Positions 14,908 to 23,087 of a stretch of 35,445 nt of DNA are shown here, one piece after another. The notes beneath the pieces are model-generated. The model was not told where the DNA came from. It searched no databases and saw only the letters and a list, made by a program, of their open reading frames with translations. Source of the stretch: Planctomycetaceae bacterium. Its GTDB lineage: Bacteria > Planctomycetota > Phycisphaerae > Phycisphaerales > SM1A02. A program made the position numbers and the translations under genes. Location of the stretch: NCBI GenBank assembly GCA_027490145.1, contig JAIXYQ010000016.1, positions 1-35,445 on the forward strand, given 5' to 3'. How positions within the stretch are numbered: the stretch's first letter is position 1; the number at the start of each line of letters is the position of its first letter.

Positions 14908-16152
14908 TCACTCACCGGCGTCCGGCGATGCGGCCGCCGCGCGCGGCACCGACACCGATCGCGCGGAGCGATCGATCACCAAGGCGCCCTCGTGCACGCG
15001 TGGCAGGCGCGAACTCAATCCACACAGTATTTCGTAGGGTTTCCGCCCGGCGACACGAGCGACTTCGAGGGGATGCGTGACGTGGCGACGGTCGGTGCCG
15101 AGCAGCTCGACGGGCGCGCCGAACAGTTCCTGCGGCGCTCCCCAGCTGCCCACGATGGATCCCGCATCGACCGTCAGTTGATCCATGTTCACTGCGCCGA
15201 CCACCGGCACCGTGTGCCAGGCACCACGCGCGTGGATGCGCACGGACTGCTGCAGTCCCGGCTTCGGCGACGGATAGCCATCGGCGTAGCCGACCGGGAG
15301 CAGCGCGATGACCGTGTCGCGCGGCGAACACCAGGTGCTGCCGTATCCAACGGGGGTTCCCGCCGGGACGCGCTTGGCCTGCACCACGCTCGTGGTCCAA
15401 CGGACGACCGACTCCAGTGGATCGTCGGCAGCGAAGGCCCCCCACTCGTCATCGACCAGTCCGGTCCAGGCCAGACCCACGCGGATCATGCCGCGATGCG
15501 ATGCCGGATCCCGGACCGTGGCATGGCTGCTCGCCAGGTGCACCAGCAGCCCTCGGGGCAACCAGGCCGAGCACCGCGCCATCCACTCGTCGAGGCAACG
15601 CATCTGCGCATCCGTGGCACCCGCGCTCGCGCTGGCGACCAGGTGGGTGAAGACGCCGGCGAGCTCGAGCTCGCGGCTTGCATGCACCAGTCGCACCAGG
15701 TCCTGTGCCTCGGCGGGGCGCGCGCCGCCACGGGTCATGCCGGTGTCGAGTTCGATGTGCACGGGCACCCGCATGCGCAGGCCCGAGTCACGGATCGAGG
15801 CAATCAGCGCGCGGGCCTGGTCCGCATCGTGGATCGTGAGGTGCACCTGGCCGGCGATGAACTGCGGCCGGGCGGCATCATCGGCATCAAGCCGATGCAC
15901 CGGCATGAGCACCAGGACCGGAGCCGTGCAGCCGGCGTCGGCCAGGGCGTTGGCCTGGGGCAGGCTGTAGACCGCGAGCATGTCGACATCGTGCTCCACC
16001 ATGGCAGGCCAGATCCGGTTGGCACCGAGCCCGTAGGCATCGGCCTTCAGCACGGTGCACATGGCCCGTTCAGGGCCGATCAGGCCTCGCAACCGACGGA
16101 CGTTCCGCCCGATGGCCCGAAGATCGATGGTGATCGTGCTGGTGGAGTCCAT
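14908..16152 (-). CDS. alr: Alanine racemase
   Basis: PLP enzyme of 414 residues converting L- to D-alanine for peptidoglycan. The cofactor lysine is Lys36 in VLKADAYGLGA. The barrel shows HIELDTGMTRGGA, VFTHLVASASA and HLASSHAT. The second domain carries the catalytic tyrosine in VGYGSTW and VGAVNMDQLTVD, both standard. A C-terminal extension of about 30 residues (RSVSVPRAAAASPDAGE at the end) goes beyond the usual length. The ATG at 16152 starts the family consensus (STITIDLRAIGRNVRRLR). It is divergent from the DEAD-box helicase (71 bases between) and followed after 6 bases by the multi-HTH gene. Confidence 0.95.
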   Translation of the reverse strand: MDSTSTITIDLRAIGRNVRRLRGLIGPERAMCTVLKADAYGLGANRIWPAMVEHDVDMLAVYSLPQANALADAGCTAPVLVLMPVHRLDADDAARPQFIAGQVHLTIHDADQARALIASIRDSGLRMRVPVHIELDTGMTRGGARPAEAQDLVRLVHASRELELAGVFTHLVASASAGATDAQMRCLDEWMARCSAWLPRGLLVHLASSHATVRDPASHRGMIRVGLAWTGLVDDEWGAFAADDPLESVVRWTTSVVQAKRVPAGTPVGYGSTWCSPRDTVIALLPVGYADGYPSPKPGLQQSVRIHARGAWHTVPVVGAVNMDQLTVDAGSIVGSWGAPQELFGAPVELLGTDRRHVTHPLEVARVAGRKPYEILCGLSSRLPRVHEGALVIDRSARSVSVPRAAAASPDAGE

Positions 16153-16180
16153 GGTGCGCGTCCCTGCGCCGTCCGTGCAT

Positions 16181-16186
16181 TAGTAT
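16181..16186 (+). promoter_or_regulatory. Candidate -10 box for the DEAD-box helicase
   Basis: TAGTAT in the 71-base gap between divergent alr and helicase genes, 37 bases before the TTG start. The leader carries AAGAAGG just before the start. The opposite strand of the same AT-rich spot could serve alr, but no exact TANNNT is seen there. Confidence 0.35.
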
Positions 16187-16223
16187 CACGGGGCTGCGCC
16201 CACGCGCACCGAAAGAAGGCACT

Positions 16224-17567
16224 TTGGACAAGAGCGAGATCTTCGACACGCAGACCACCTTTGCAGACTTGGGGCTGAACGAGAGCATCCTGGCCGACCT
16301 CGACCGGCTCGGCTTCAAGCATCCGACCTTCATCCAGTCGAAGCTCATCCCGATCGCACTCTCCGGCAAGGATTGCCTCGGCCAGGCGAAGACCGGCACC
16401 GGCAAGACCGCATCCTTCGCGCTGCCCGCGCTCCAGATGCTCAAGCCCGGGGATGCCTTTGCGGCGCTGATCCTGGTCCCCACCCGCGAACTCGCCATCC
16501 AGGTCGCCAAGGAGTTCCACGAGCTCGGGGGGCGCACGGGCCTCAAGGCCGTCCCGATCTACGGCGGGCAGCCGATCCGCCAGCAGATCCCGCTGCTGGA
16601 GGGCAACCCCGAGATCATCGTCGGAACGCCCGGACGCATCATGGACATGCGCGAGCGGCGCCTGATCACCTACGACCACGTGCGCTACGCCGTGCTCGAT
16701 GAAGTCGACCGCATGCTGGACATCGGCTTCCGCGAGGACATCCGCAAGATCCTCGGCGGCATGCGCAACCACCCGCAGACCGTGTTCGTCTCGGCCACGA
16801 TCAGCGATGAGATCGAGAAGCTCGCGCGCAGCTACATGCGCAACCCCGAGAAGATCGTGACCGTCGCCAAGAGCCTGACGGTGCAGCAGGTCGCGCAGAG
16901 CTACCTCAGCGTGGAGCCGTGGGACAAGCGCCGCCTGCTCCTGCACCTCCTGCGCCGCGAGGAACCCGGGCTGACGGTCGTCTTCTGCCGCACGAAGAAG
17001 GCGGTCGACGACGTCACGCTCTACCTGAACGACAAGGGCATCGATGCCCACGCGATGCACGGCGACATGTACCAGCGCAAGCGCGACAAGGTCATGGACC
17101 GGCTCCGCGACGGCAAGCTCAGCGTGCTGGTCGCCAGCGACCTGGCGGCGCGCGGCCTCGACGTCGACGACATCACCCACGTGGTGAACTACGACGTTCC
17201 CGAGGATCCCGAGGTCTACATCCACCGCATCGGCCGCACCGCCCGTGCCGGCCGCAACGGCGTGGCCTGGATGTTCGTCTGTCCCGACCAGGGCGAACTG
17301 CTCACGGGCGTCGAACGACTGGCCAACATCGAGATCCCGCGCCTGGAGTACAGCGACTTCACCCCGGGGCCGATCCCGCAGGCCGTGCTGGCACGGCGCG
17401 CCGAGGAAGCCCAGCGCAAGGCCGCCTCGGCCGAGTCGAAGTCACGCGATCTCCTGACCACCACCAAGGTCGATCCAGCCGACGAGGCCAAGTTCCCCGG
17501 CGGAGCGGTGCCGATGCTCCCGCCGCCCAAGCGACTCGGTGGTCGACTGGCCACGCGTCGGCGCTGA
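16224..17567 (+). CDS. DEAD-box RNA helicase with DEVD in motif II
   Basis: A 447-residue ATP-dependent RNA helicase. In order: Q motif (Phe13, Gln38), Walker A AKTGTGKT (55-62), PTREL (86-90), TPGR (135-138), motif II DEVD (159-162) in place of DEAD, SAT (190-192), VFCRTKKA (253-260), DLAARGLDV (306-314) and HRIGRTARAGR (334-344). The C-terminal tail (about 385-447) is charged and low complexity and ends in RLGGRLATRRR, perhaps an RNA contact. The start is a TTG at 16224: AAGAAGG lies just upstream, and no ATG occurs before the Q motif. psuG follows after 3 bases. Its role is probably ribosome assembly or mRNA turnover. Confidence 0.94.
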   Translation: MDKSEIFDTQTTFADLGLNESILADLDRLGFKHPTFIQSKLIPIALSGKDCLGQAKTGTGKTASFALPALQMLKPGDAFAALILVPTRELAIQVAKEFHELGGRTGLKAVPIYGGQPIRQQIPLLEGNPEIIVGTPGRIMDMRERRLITYDHVRYAVLDEVDRMLDIGFREDIRKILGGMRNHPQTVFVSATISDEIEKLARSYMRNPEKIVTVAKSLTVQQVAQSYLSVEPWDKRRLLLHLLRREEPGLTVVFCRTKKAVDDVTLYLNDKGIDAHAMHGDMYQRKRDKVMDRLRDGKLSVLVASDLAARGLDVDDITHVVNYDVPEDPEVYIHRIGRTARAGRNGVAWMFVCPDQGELLTGVERLANIEIPRLEYSDFTPGPIPQAVLARRAEEAQRKAASAESKSRDLLTTTKVDPADEAKFPGGAVPMLPPPKRLGGRLATRRR

Positions 17568-17570
17568 TCC

Positions 17571-18551
17571 ATGCCACAGGGGCCGATCCTGATTGCCGAT
17601 GAGGTCCGCGACGCCCTCGCCCTCGGGGGCCCGGTCGTTGCGCTCGAGACGGCCGTGCTCACGCATGGCCTGCCCCGCGAACCCGCCACCGAGCTCCCGC
17701 CGGTCGTCGCCGATCACCCGGACTTCGCCGTCGGCGTGCCGCTGAACCTGTCGCTGAGCCTGGCGATGGAACGTGCCGTGCGGACCCACGGCGCCGTGCC
17801 TGCGACGATCGCCATCGTCGACGGCGCACTCAGGGTCGGCTGCACGCGCGGCGACCTCGAACGCCTCGCCACCGACCGCGATGCGCGCAAGGCGAGCGTG
17901 CGCGATCTGGGCCCGCTCTGTGCCGCCCGCGCCTGTGCGGGCACCACCGTGAGTGCAACCCTGGTGGCGTGCGGCCTCGCAGGGATCCGTCACTTCGCCA
18001 CGGGCGGACTCGGTGGGGTCCATCGAGGCTTCGCGCACACTCTGGACATCAGCGCCGACCTGGGCACGCTCTCGCGCACGCCGACCTGCGTCGTGTCGAG
18101 TGGAGCCAAGAGCATCCTCGATCTGAAGGCCACCCTCGAAGCCCTCGAGACCTTGGGTGTCCCGGTGATCGGATTCGGCACGGCGACCTTCCCCGAGTTC
18201 ACGGATGGCGTGGGCACGCTGCCCTTGCACGCCACGGTCTCCGGGGCGAAGGATGCCGCTGCGACCTGCCGGGCACACTGGTCCTTGCTGCCGAACGTGG
18301 GCATCGTGCTGGCGAATCCGTGCCCGACGGCGCATGCGCTCGATCACGGCGGCTCGGCCGCCATGGCCGATGAACTCGCGGCGCAGGCCATCGCCTCGGG
18401 CATCGATGGCAACCTGGTCACGCCATGGTTGCTCGCCCAGGTCGCGGCGCGCACCAACGGGCAATCCCTCGACGCGAACATCGCGCTGCTTCTTGACAAT
18501 GCCCGCGTCGCCGCACTCGTGGCCGACGAGGCGGCGACGACCGACGCCTGA
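17571..18551 (+). CDS. psuG: Pseudouridine-5'-phosphate glycosidase
   Basis: A 326-residue enzyme that reversibly splits pseudouridine 5'-phosphate into ribose 5-phosphate and uracil. Family marks are VALETAVLTHGLPRE (23-37) with Glu26, ACAGTTVSATLVAC (121-134), HFATGGLGGVHRG (141-153), DISADLGTL and SSGAKSILDLKATLEALETLGVP, where Lys180 is the expected Schiff-base lysine, then GFGTATFPEF. Length is close to the usual 300-310. The ATG is 3 bases past the helicase stop, so co-expressed. The partner kinase psuK is not in the window. In context with trmD, miaB and the helicase, recycling of RNA-derived pseudouridine is a sensible role. Confidence 0.94.
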   Translation: MPQGPILIADEVRDALALGGPVVALETAVLTHGLPREPATELPPVVADHPDFAVGVPLNLSLSLAMERAVRTHGAVPATIAIVDGALRVGCTRGDLERLATDRDARKASVRDLGPLCAARACAGTTVSATLVACGLAGIRHFATGGLGGVHRGFAHTLDISADLGTLSRTPTCVVSSGAKSILDLKATLEALETLGVPVIGFGTATFPEFTDGVGTLPLHATVSGAKDAAATCRAHWSLLPNVGIVLANPCPTAHALDHGGSAAMADELAAQAIASGIDGNLVTPWLLAQVAARTNGQSLDANIALLLDNARVAALVADEAATTDA

Positions 18552-18569
18552 TGCCGGGGTGACCACGCG

Positions 18570-18587
18570 GCCGGGCCTTCGGCCGGC
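18570..18587 (+). terminator. Hairpin after psuG
   Basis: A GC-rich stem of seven pairs with one bulged G around a TTC loop, 18 bases past the psuG stop codon. No T-run follows, so it may be a 3'-end stabiliser or a Rho-dependent site rather than an intrinsic terminator. Confidence 0.4.
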
Positions 18588-18635
18588 GCGATCCCCGACC
18601 GCCATGGGGAAACCACGGGAATCCCCGAACGCGCC

Positions 18636-18664
18636 TTGACGCAGCGCCGGGTGCGTGCTCTACT
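18636..18664 (+). promoter_or_regulatory. Candidate rho promoter
   Basis: TTGACG (18636-18641), a 17-bp spacer and TCTACT (18659-18664). It implies a leader of about 100 nt for rho, long enough for the autoregulation by attenuation known for rho in other bacteria; no specific leader structure is clear. Confidence 0.5.
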
Positions 18665-18772
18665 TCCAGCTGAAGGCGCTGCGTTTCCCGCGGCGCGCAC
18701 CCTGAACGAATTCGGGTTCGTGGGCCTCGCCTGAGCGGCGGGTCCGGCCGTTCGTGCGGCGCCTTCCTCTGC

Positions 18773-20737
18773 ATGGCCACCAAGAAGACGACGGGCTCGA
18801 AGGAGCCCAAGCCCAAGGCCTCCAAGGCCGCCCCAACCAAGTCACCCACCGCGTCGCGCACTCCTTCGGGGTCGGTGACGAAGAAGGCGACCAAGGATGC
18901 CGCGTCGCCTGCGGCGACCAAGTCACGCACCACGCGCGCGGCCACGAAGGCCACCAGCAAGGTCGACGGCAAGGTCGACGGCAAGGTCCCCAGCAAGACT
19001 GCCGCCCGAGCGACGACCAAGACCGCAACCAAGACCGCAACCAAGACCGCAACCAAAGCGACAACCAGGGCGACCACCAAGGCGACCACCAGGGCGACCA
19101 CCAGGGCGACCACCAAGGCGACCACCAAGGCGACCACTAGCGCCGCATCAACGGCCATCGCTGAGCCCACCACCGCTCCGATGGCCGATCAGGCCAACGC
19201 CCTGAACGATGGCACCGTTGGCGATCCGAGCAGTGTCGTGGATCCCACGCCGCGTGCCGAACCTGCAGCTCCCACCGTCAAGCCGATCTTCCGGCGTGTC
19301 GGCAACGCCTGGATGAAGTTCGACCCATCCGACCTTGAAGGCATCGCCAAGGCGGAAGCCGAGGCAGCAGCCATCGCCGCGAATCCGGAACTGGCCCCGC
19401 CCCCGCCGCCGGTCGCCAAGCGACCGGACCCCCGGCAACACCAGCAGCCACGCGTGCAGCACCACCAAGGCGCAACGACTGCCGTGCTCGACGCCGCACC
19501 GGATCAGGCCGGTGATGACGGCGACGGCGAGCAGGACGACGCCGGCGACGACCAGGCCTGGGAGGGCGCGGGCCACGCGCACCACGCGCCGGAACCGCCG
19601 GCGCCGATCGAGCAGGTCACCGGTGTCCTCGAGCTGTCGGGCAACGAGGCCCGCCTGCGACAGTTCGGCAGCAACGGCTGGGTGCCCTCGCACGACGAGC
19701 CCCAGGTCCCGGCGGATCTGGTGCAGCGCTTCAACCTTCGCAACGGCAACCAGGTCACCGTGAACGTGCAGATGGTGCGCGTGCGCAAGCGACGTGGACC
19801 GAAGAAGCTCCGTCGCATGGTCGTGGGCATCGAGTCCGTCGAGGGCATGGAGCCGTCCGCATGGGCCGCCCGCCCCCCGTACGGCGAACTCACGAGCATC
19901 GATCCACAGCCGCGCATGCACCTGGAATACCGGGGCTGTCCGCCGGCGTGCCGACTCATCGATCTCTTCTGCCCCATCGGCTTCGGCACACGCGGACTGA
20001 TCGTGGCACCGCCCAAGGCCGGCAAGACCATCCTGCTGCAGCAGATCGCGCACGGCATCAAGCACAATCATCCGCAGGTGGAACTGATCGCCCTCCTGAT
20101 CGACGAACGCCCCGAGGAAGTCACCGACTTCCGGCGCAACGTGCCCGCCCTGGTCCTCGCCTCGAGCAACGACCAGGACCTGGAGCGCCACACCCAGATG
20201 GGCATCATGGCGATCGAACGTGCCCGTCGCCTCTTCGAGGCTGGCAAGGATGTCGTGGTGCTGCTCGACAGCCTCACCAGGCTCGGGCGTGCCTTCAACA
20301 ACAATCGCCGTTACTCCACCGGCGGCCGAACCATGTCCGGCGGCCTGGATTCACGCGCCCTCGACGTGCCCAAGCAACTCTTCGGCGCGGCTCGCAAGGC
20401 GGAGGAAGGCGGCAGCCTGACGATCATCGCGACCTGCCTGGTCGATACCGGCAGTCGTGCGGATCAGGTGATCTTCGAGGAGTTCAAGGGCACCGGCAAC
20501 ATGGAACTGATCCTGGACCGGTCCATCGCCGAGCGCAGGGTCTATCCCGCGATCAACCTCGCGGCGAGCGGCACGCGCAAGGAGCACCTGCTCATGGGCG
20601 AGCGCGAGCTGAAGACCATGACCGCCCTGCGCCGCCGTCTCATGACGATGCCGCCCTTCGTGCAGGTCGAGCAACTGGTCGCGGCGGTCAACCGAACGAC
20701 CGACAACGAGACGCTGGTCCGCGGCAGCGGCGGCTGA
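18773..20737 (+). CDS. rho: Transcription termination factor Rho with long basic N-terminal tail
   Basis: A 654-residue Rho, against about 420 in E. coli. The hexameric ATPase core is intact: P-loop APPKAGKT (412-419), [14 protein letters not shown] (442-455), Walker B VVVLLD (494-499), and [20 protein letters not shown] (560-579), the region holding the RNA-translocating loop. The RNA-binding cold-shock-like domain is about 282-350. Before it lies a 280-residue extension: a Lys/Thr/Ala-rich histone-H1-like part (1-127) with eleven tetrapeptides of [12 protein letters not shown] type at 80-123, a short ordered-looking segment ([19 protein letters not shown], 170-188), then a Pro/His/Gln and acidic stretch (205-278). 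Extended Rho proteins in other phyla use such tails for extra RNA binding or phase separation. A SpoU methylase follows after 13 bases. Confidence 0.96.
   Translation: MATKKTTGSKEPKPKASKAAPTKSPTASRTPSGSVTKKATKDAASPAATKSRTTRAATKATSKVDGKVDGKVPSKTAARATTKTATKTATKTATKATTRATTKATTRATTRATTKATTKATTSAASTAIAEPTTAPMADQANALNDGTVGDPSSVVDPTPRAEPAAPTVKPIFRRVGNAWMKFDPSDLEGIAKAEAEAAAIAANPELAPPPPPVAKRPDPRQHQQPRVQHHQGATTAVLDAAPDQAGDDGDGEQDDAGDDQAWEGAGHAHHAPEPPAPIEQVTGVLELSGNEARLRQFGSNGWVPSHDEPQVPADLVQRFNLRNGNQVTVNVQMVRVRKRRGPKKLRRMVVGIESVEGMEPSAWAARPPYGELTSIDPQPRMHLEYRGCPPACRLIDLFCPIGFGTRGLIVAPPKAGKTILLQQIAHGIKHNHPQVELIALLIDERPEEVTDFRRNVPALVLASSNDQDLERHTQMGIMAIERARRLFEAGKDVVVLLDSLTRLGRAFNNNRRYSTGGRTMSGGLDSRALDVPKQLFGAARKAEEGGSLTIIATCLVDTGSRADQVIFEEFKGTGNMELILDRSIAERRVYPAINLAASGTRKEHLLMGERELKTMTALRRRLMTMPPFVQVEQLVAAVNRTTDNETLVRGSGG
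19010..19141 (+). repeat. 12-bp minisatellite inside rho
   Basis: Eleven in-frame 12-bp units (such as ACCAAGGCGACC) encode the tetrapeptides [12 protein letters not shown] and ATTS. A separate 12-bp unit AAGGTCGACGGC is repeated just upstream (KVDG, about 18959-18983). The near-identical DNA suggests recent slippage, so the tail length may vary between strains. Confidence 0.85.
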
Positions 20738-20750
20738 GTCCACGCACGCC

Positions 20751-21647
20751 ATGACGGCGCCGAGCCCCTTCTTCGCCAACGCCTTCGACAGCGACCTGCG
20801 CGGCGATGGCCTGTTCCTCGCCGAGAGCCCTCGGGTCATCCGGCGGGCCCTGCACGCCATGCATGCCGACGCACTGGGGCGAGCCCGCATGGCCCCCCGC
20901 GTGCGGCCGCTCGAGCTGCTCGCGTGCGACGAGGCCATGGAGGAGATCGGCGAAGCGATGGGCTTCTTCCCGCTCGTCATCCACCGCATCGGGCATGATG
21001 AGCTCACGGCCCTCACCGGCTACCGGATGCACGACGGTGCCATCATGCTCTGCTCGCGCCCGGGTGAACCGAGCGCCAAGCGCCGCAAGAGCGAAGACGC
21101 TGCCTGCGCCGACCTCGGTGCCTTCGTGACTGCACTGCCTGCCGCCTGCACCGTGCTTGCAGGCGACGGCATCGTGCACACGGACAACATCGGGAGCCTG
21201 TTCCGCAACGCTGCCTGCTTCGGCGATGCGGCCCTGCTCCTCAGTGAGCGCTGCGGCGACCCGCTGAACCGCAAGGCCATCAGGATCGCCAGCGGTCGGA
21301 CCTTCACCGTGCCCTGGGCCCGTGCAACGAGACTGCACGACGCGCTCGCCGAACTCCGTGACCGCCACGGTTTCGCGCTCCTTGCGGTCGAGGACTGCGC
21401 GGGCGCCACGCCGCTCTGGGACGTCCCCATGCCACCGAGGACCGTGTTCGTGTTCGGTGCCGAGGGCGCCGGCGTGCGCCGGGCCACCATGGAAGCCTGC
21501 GGGACGACAGTCAACCTGCCGATGCAGGCCCAGCACGACCTGCGCGAGGCCGACGACGTGCCGAGCCTTAACGTGGCGGTGACTTCAGCCCTCGTCCTGG
21601 GGGAACGGCGACGCCGCCAAGCCCAGTCGGTGGCCGGGACCGCGTGA
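20751..21647 (+). CDS. SpoU/TrmH-family RNA 2'-O-methyltransferase
   Basis: A 298-residue SPOUT-fold methylase. The three SpoU motifs are present: motif 1 DNIGSLFRNAACFG with LLLSERCGDPLNRKAIRIASG, motif 2 VFVFGAEGAGV, and motif 3 VNLPM followed by DVPSLNVAVTSALVL. The N-terminal 120 residues (substrate-recognition part, FLAESPRVIRRALHA) are family-like but divergent. It would methylate a ribose in tRNA or rRNA; which nucleotide cannot be told. The gene is 13 bases after rho, so they share a transcript. Its last 63 bases overlap, antisense, the 3' end of murA. Confidence 0.9.
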   Translation: MTAPSPFFANAFDSDLRGDGLFLAESPRVIRRALHAMHADALGRARMAPRVRPLELLACDEAMEEIGEAMGFFPLVIHRIGHDELTALTGYRMHDGAIMLCSRPGEPSAKRRKSEDAACADLGAFVTALPAACTVLAGDGIVHTDNIGSLFRNAACFGDAALLLSERCGDPLNRKAIRIASGRTFTVPWARATRLHDALAELRDRHGFALLAVEDCAGATPLWDVPMPPRTVFVFGAEGAGVRRATMEACGTTVNLPMQAQHDLREADDVPSLNVAVTSALVLGERRRRQAQSVAGTA

Positions 21648-22958
21648 CGCCGCGATCTCGCGCACATGCTCCGCCGGCACGCGCTGCACCTTGGCGCCGA
21701 GCCGGCTGAGCACCTGCTCCATGCGTGCGTAGCCACGGTCGAGGTGGTACACGCGATGCACGATGGTCTCGCCTTCCGCCGCCAGGCCCGCCAGCACCAG
21801 GCAGGCGCTCGCCCGAAGGTCGCTGGCCATGACCTCGGCGCCGCTGAGCGGACTCCGGCCGGTGATCACGCAGACGTTCTGGTTGCGCTGGATCTGGGCG
21901 CCCATCCGGGCCAGTTCGGCCACGTGGAGGAAGCGCTCGGTGTAGATCTTCTCGGTGATGATCGAATTGCCCTGGGCCTGGGTCAGGAGGGCCATGAACT
22001 GCGCCTGCAGGTCGGTCGGGAAGCCCGGGTGCGGCTGGGTCGTGATCGTGGTCGGCCGCAGGAAGCGCTCGCTGAACACCCGGACGCTGCAACGTTCATC
22101 GCTGTCCGCCGCGTTGACCTTCTCGATGCGGACCCCGATCTCGTTCCATCGATCGAGCGCACACAGCAGGCTGTCGTACGGGAAGTCATGCAGCACGACC
22201 TGGCCATTGGTGATGGCCGCCGCGATCGCGTAGGTGCCGGCCACGATCCGGTCCGGCATCACCGAGTGGGATGCACCCGAGAGCTCATCCACGCCCTCGA
22301 TGACGATGCGCGGGCTGCCGTCACCGGTGATCTTCGCTCCCATGGAGCGCAGCAGGCGCGCCACGTCGACCACCTCGGGCTCGCAGGCTGCGCCCTCGAT
22401 CACGGTCCGGCCCTTGGCCAGGGTCGCCGCGCACATCACGTTCTCGGTGGCACCGACGCTCGATCCGTTGGGGCCACCCAGGAAGATCGTGGCTCCCTTG
22501 AGGCGGTCGGCGCTCACGGTGATGTAGCCACCCTCCATCTCGATCTTCGCACCGAGGGCCCGCAGACCACGAAGGTGCAGGTCCACCGGTCGGTCACCGA
22601 AGGCGCATCCACCGGGCAGGCTGACGAACGCCTTGCCGCGCTTGGCGACGAGCGGGCCGAGCACGCTGATCGAGGCCCGCATCTTCTTCACGGTCTCGTA
22701 GCTGGCTTCCGACGTGTCGTTGCCGGTGCCGGTCACGCGGATGCGGCCGGGCGTGCGCTCCACGCCCATTCCGAGTTCGCCCAGCAATTTCAGCATGTTG
22801 TCGATGTCCGCGTGGTCGCTGACGTTGTCGAGCTGGACCGTGTCATCGGTCAGCAGCGAGCAGCACAGGAGCGGGAGTGCGGCGTTCTTGGCGCCCTCGA
22901 TGCGGACTTCGCCGCTGAGACGCTGACCACCCTCGATCACGAAGCATTCCATTGCCAT
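21585..22958 (-). CDS. murA: UDP-N-acetylglucosamine 1-carboxyvinyltransferase
   Basis: First committed enzyme of peptidoglycan synthesis, adding enolpyruvate from PEP to UDP-GlcNAc. The 457-residue product shows IEGAKNAALPL (Lys24, Asn25), the active loop SLPGGCAFGDRPVDLHL with the fosfomycin-target cysteine Cys118, PDRIVAGTYAIAAAIT and HPGFPTDLQAQFMALLTQAQG, all standard. The C-terminus is longer than E. coli MurA by roughly 25 residues; this extra part overlaps the SpoU gene by 63 bases in convergent orientation. The ATG at 22958 has GAGGTG just upstream; a second ATG two codons on is possible. Having Cys rather than Asp predicts fosfomycin sensitivity at target level. Confidence 0.96.
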   Translation of the reverse strand: MAMECFVIEGGQRLSGEVRIEGAKNAALPLLCCSLLTDDTVQLDNVSDHADIDNMLKLLGELGMGVERTPGRIRVTGTGNDTSEASYETVKKMRASISVLGPLVAKRGKAFVSLPGGCAFGDRPVDLHLRGLRALGAKIEMEGGYITVSADRLKGATIFLGGPNGSSVGATENVMCAATLAKGRTVIEGAACEPEVVDVARLLRSMGAKITGDGSPRIVIEGVDELSGASHSVMPDRIVAGTYAIAAAITNGQVVLHDFPYDSLLCALDRWNEIGVRIEKVNAADSDERCSVRVFSERFLRPTTITTQPHPGFPTDLQAQFMALLTQAQGNSIITEKIYTERFLHVAELARMGAQIQRNQNVCVITGRSPLSGAEVMASDLRASACLVLAGLAAEGETIVHRVYHLDRGYARMEQVLSRLGAKVQRVPAEHVREIAASRGPGHRLGLAASPFPQDEG

Positions 22959-23049
22959 CGTTCACCTCACGTCAGGATTCAGGAGCCGCATCCATGCGAC
23001 CTCGCGCATTATGACATCGGCATGATGGCCCGTGTGGCTTCCAAACGCA

Positions 23050-23077
23050 TTGACGATGATTTTATGTCTCGTAGCAT
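23050..23077 (+). promoter_or_regulatory. Promoter of the FNR gene
   Basis: TTGACG (23050-23055), 16-bp spacer, TAGCAT (23072-23077), then 10 nt to the ATG at 23088. The same layout as the rplM promoter. It argues against the upstream ATGs at 23022, 23025 and 23064, which lie before or within the promoter, and for a leader of only about 4 bases. Confidence 0.6.
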
Positions 23078-23087
23078 CCGACCTCCC

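Noticed and set aside
14443..16278. 611-codon plus-strand frame opposite alr
   Set aside because: Shadow of alanine racemase, rich in His/Asp/Arg as expected for an antisense high-GC frame.
19010..19141. Possible CRISPR or intergenic minisatellite
   Set aside because: Units are in frame and inside the rho coding region, with no spacers.
21666..23087. N-terminal 474 codons of a long frame continuous with FNR
   Set aside because: Antisense to murA; the promoter at 23050-23077 and the family start show that FNR begins at 23088.
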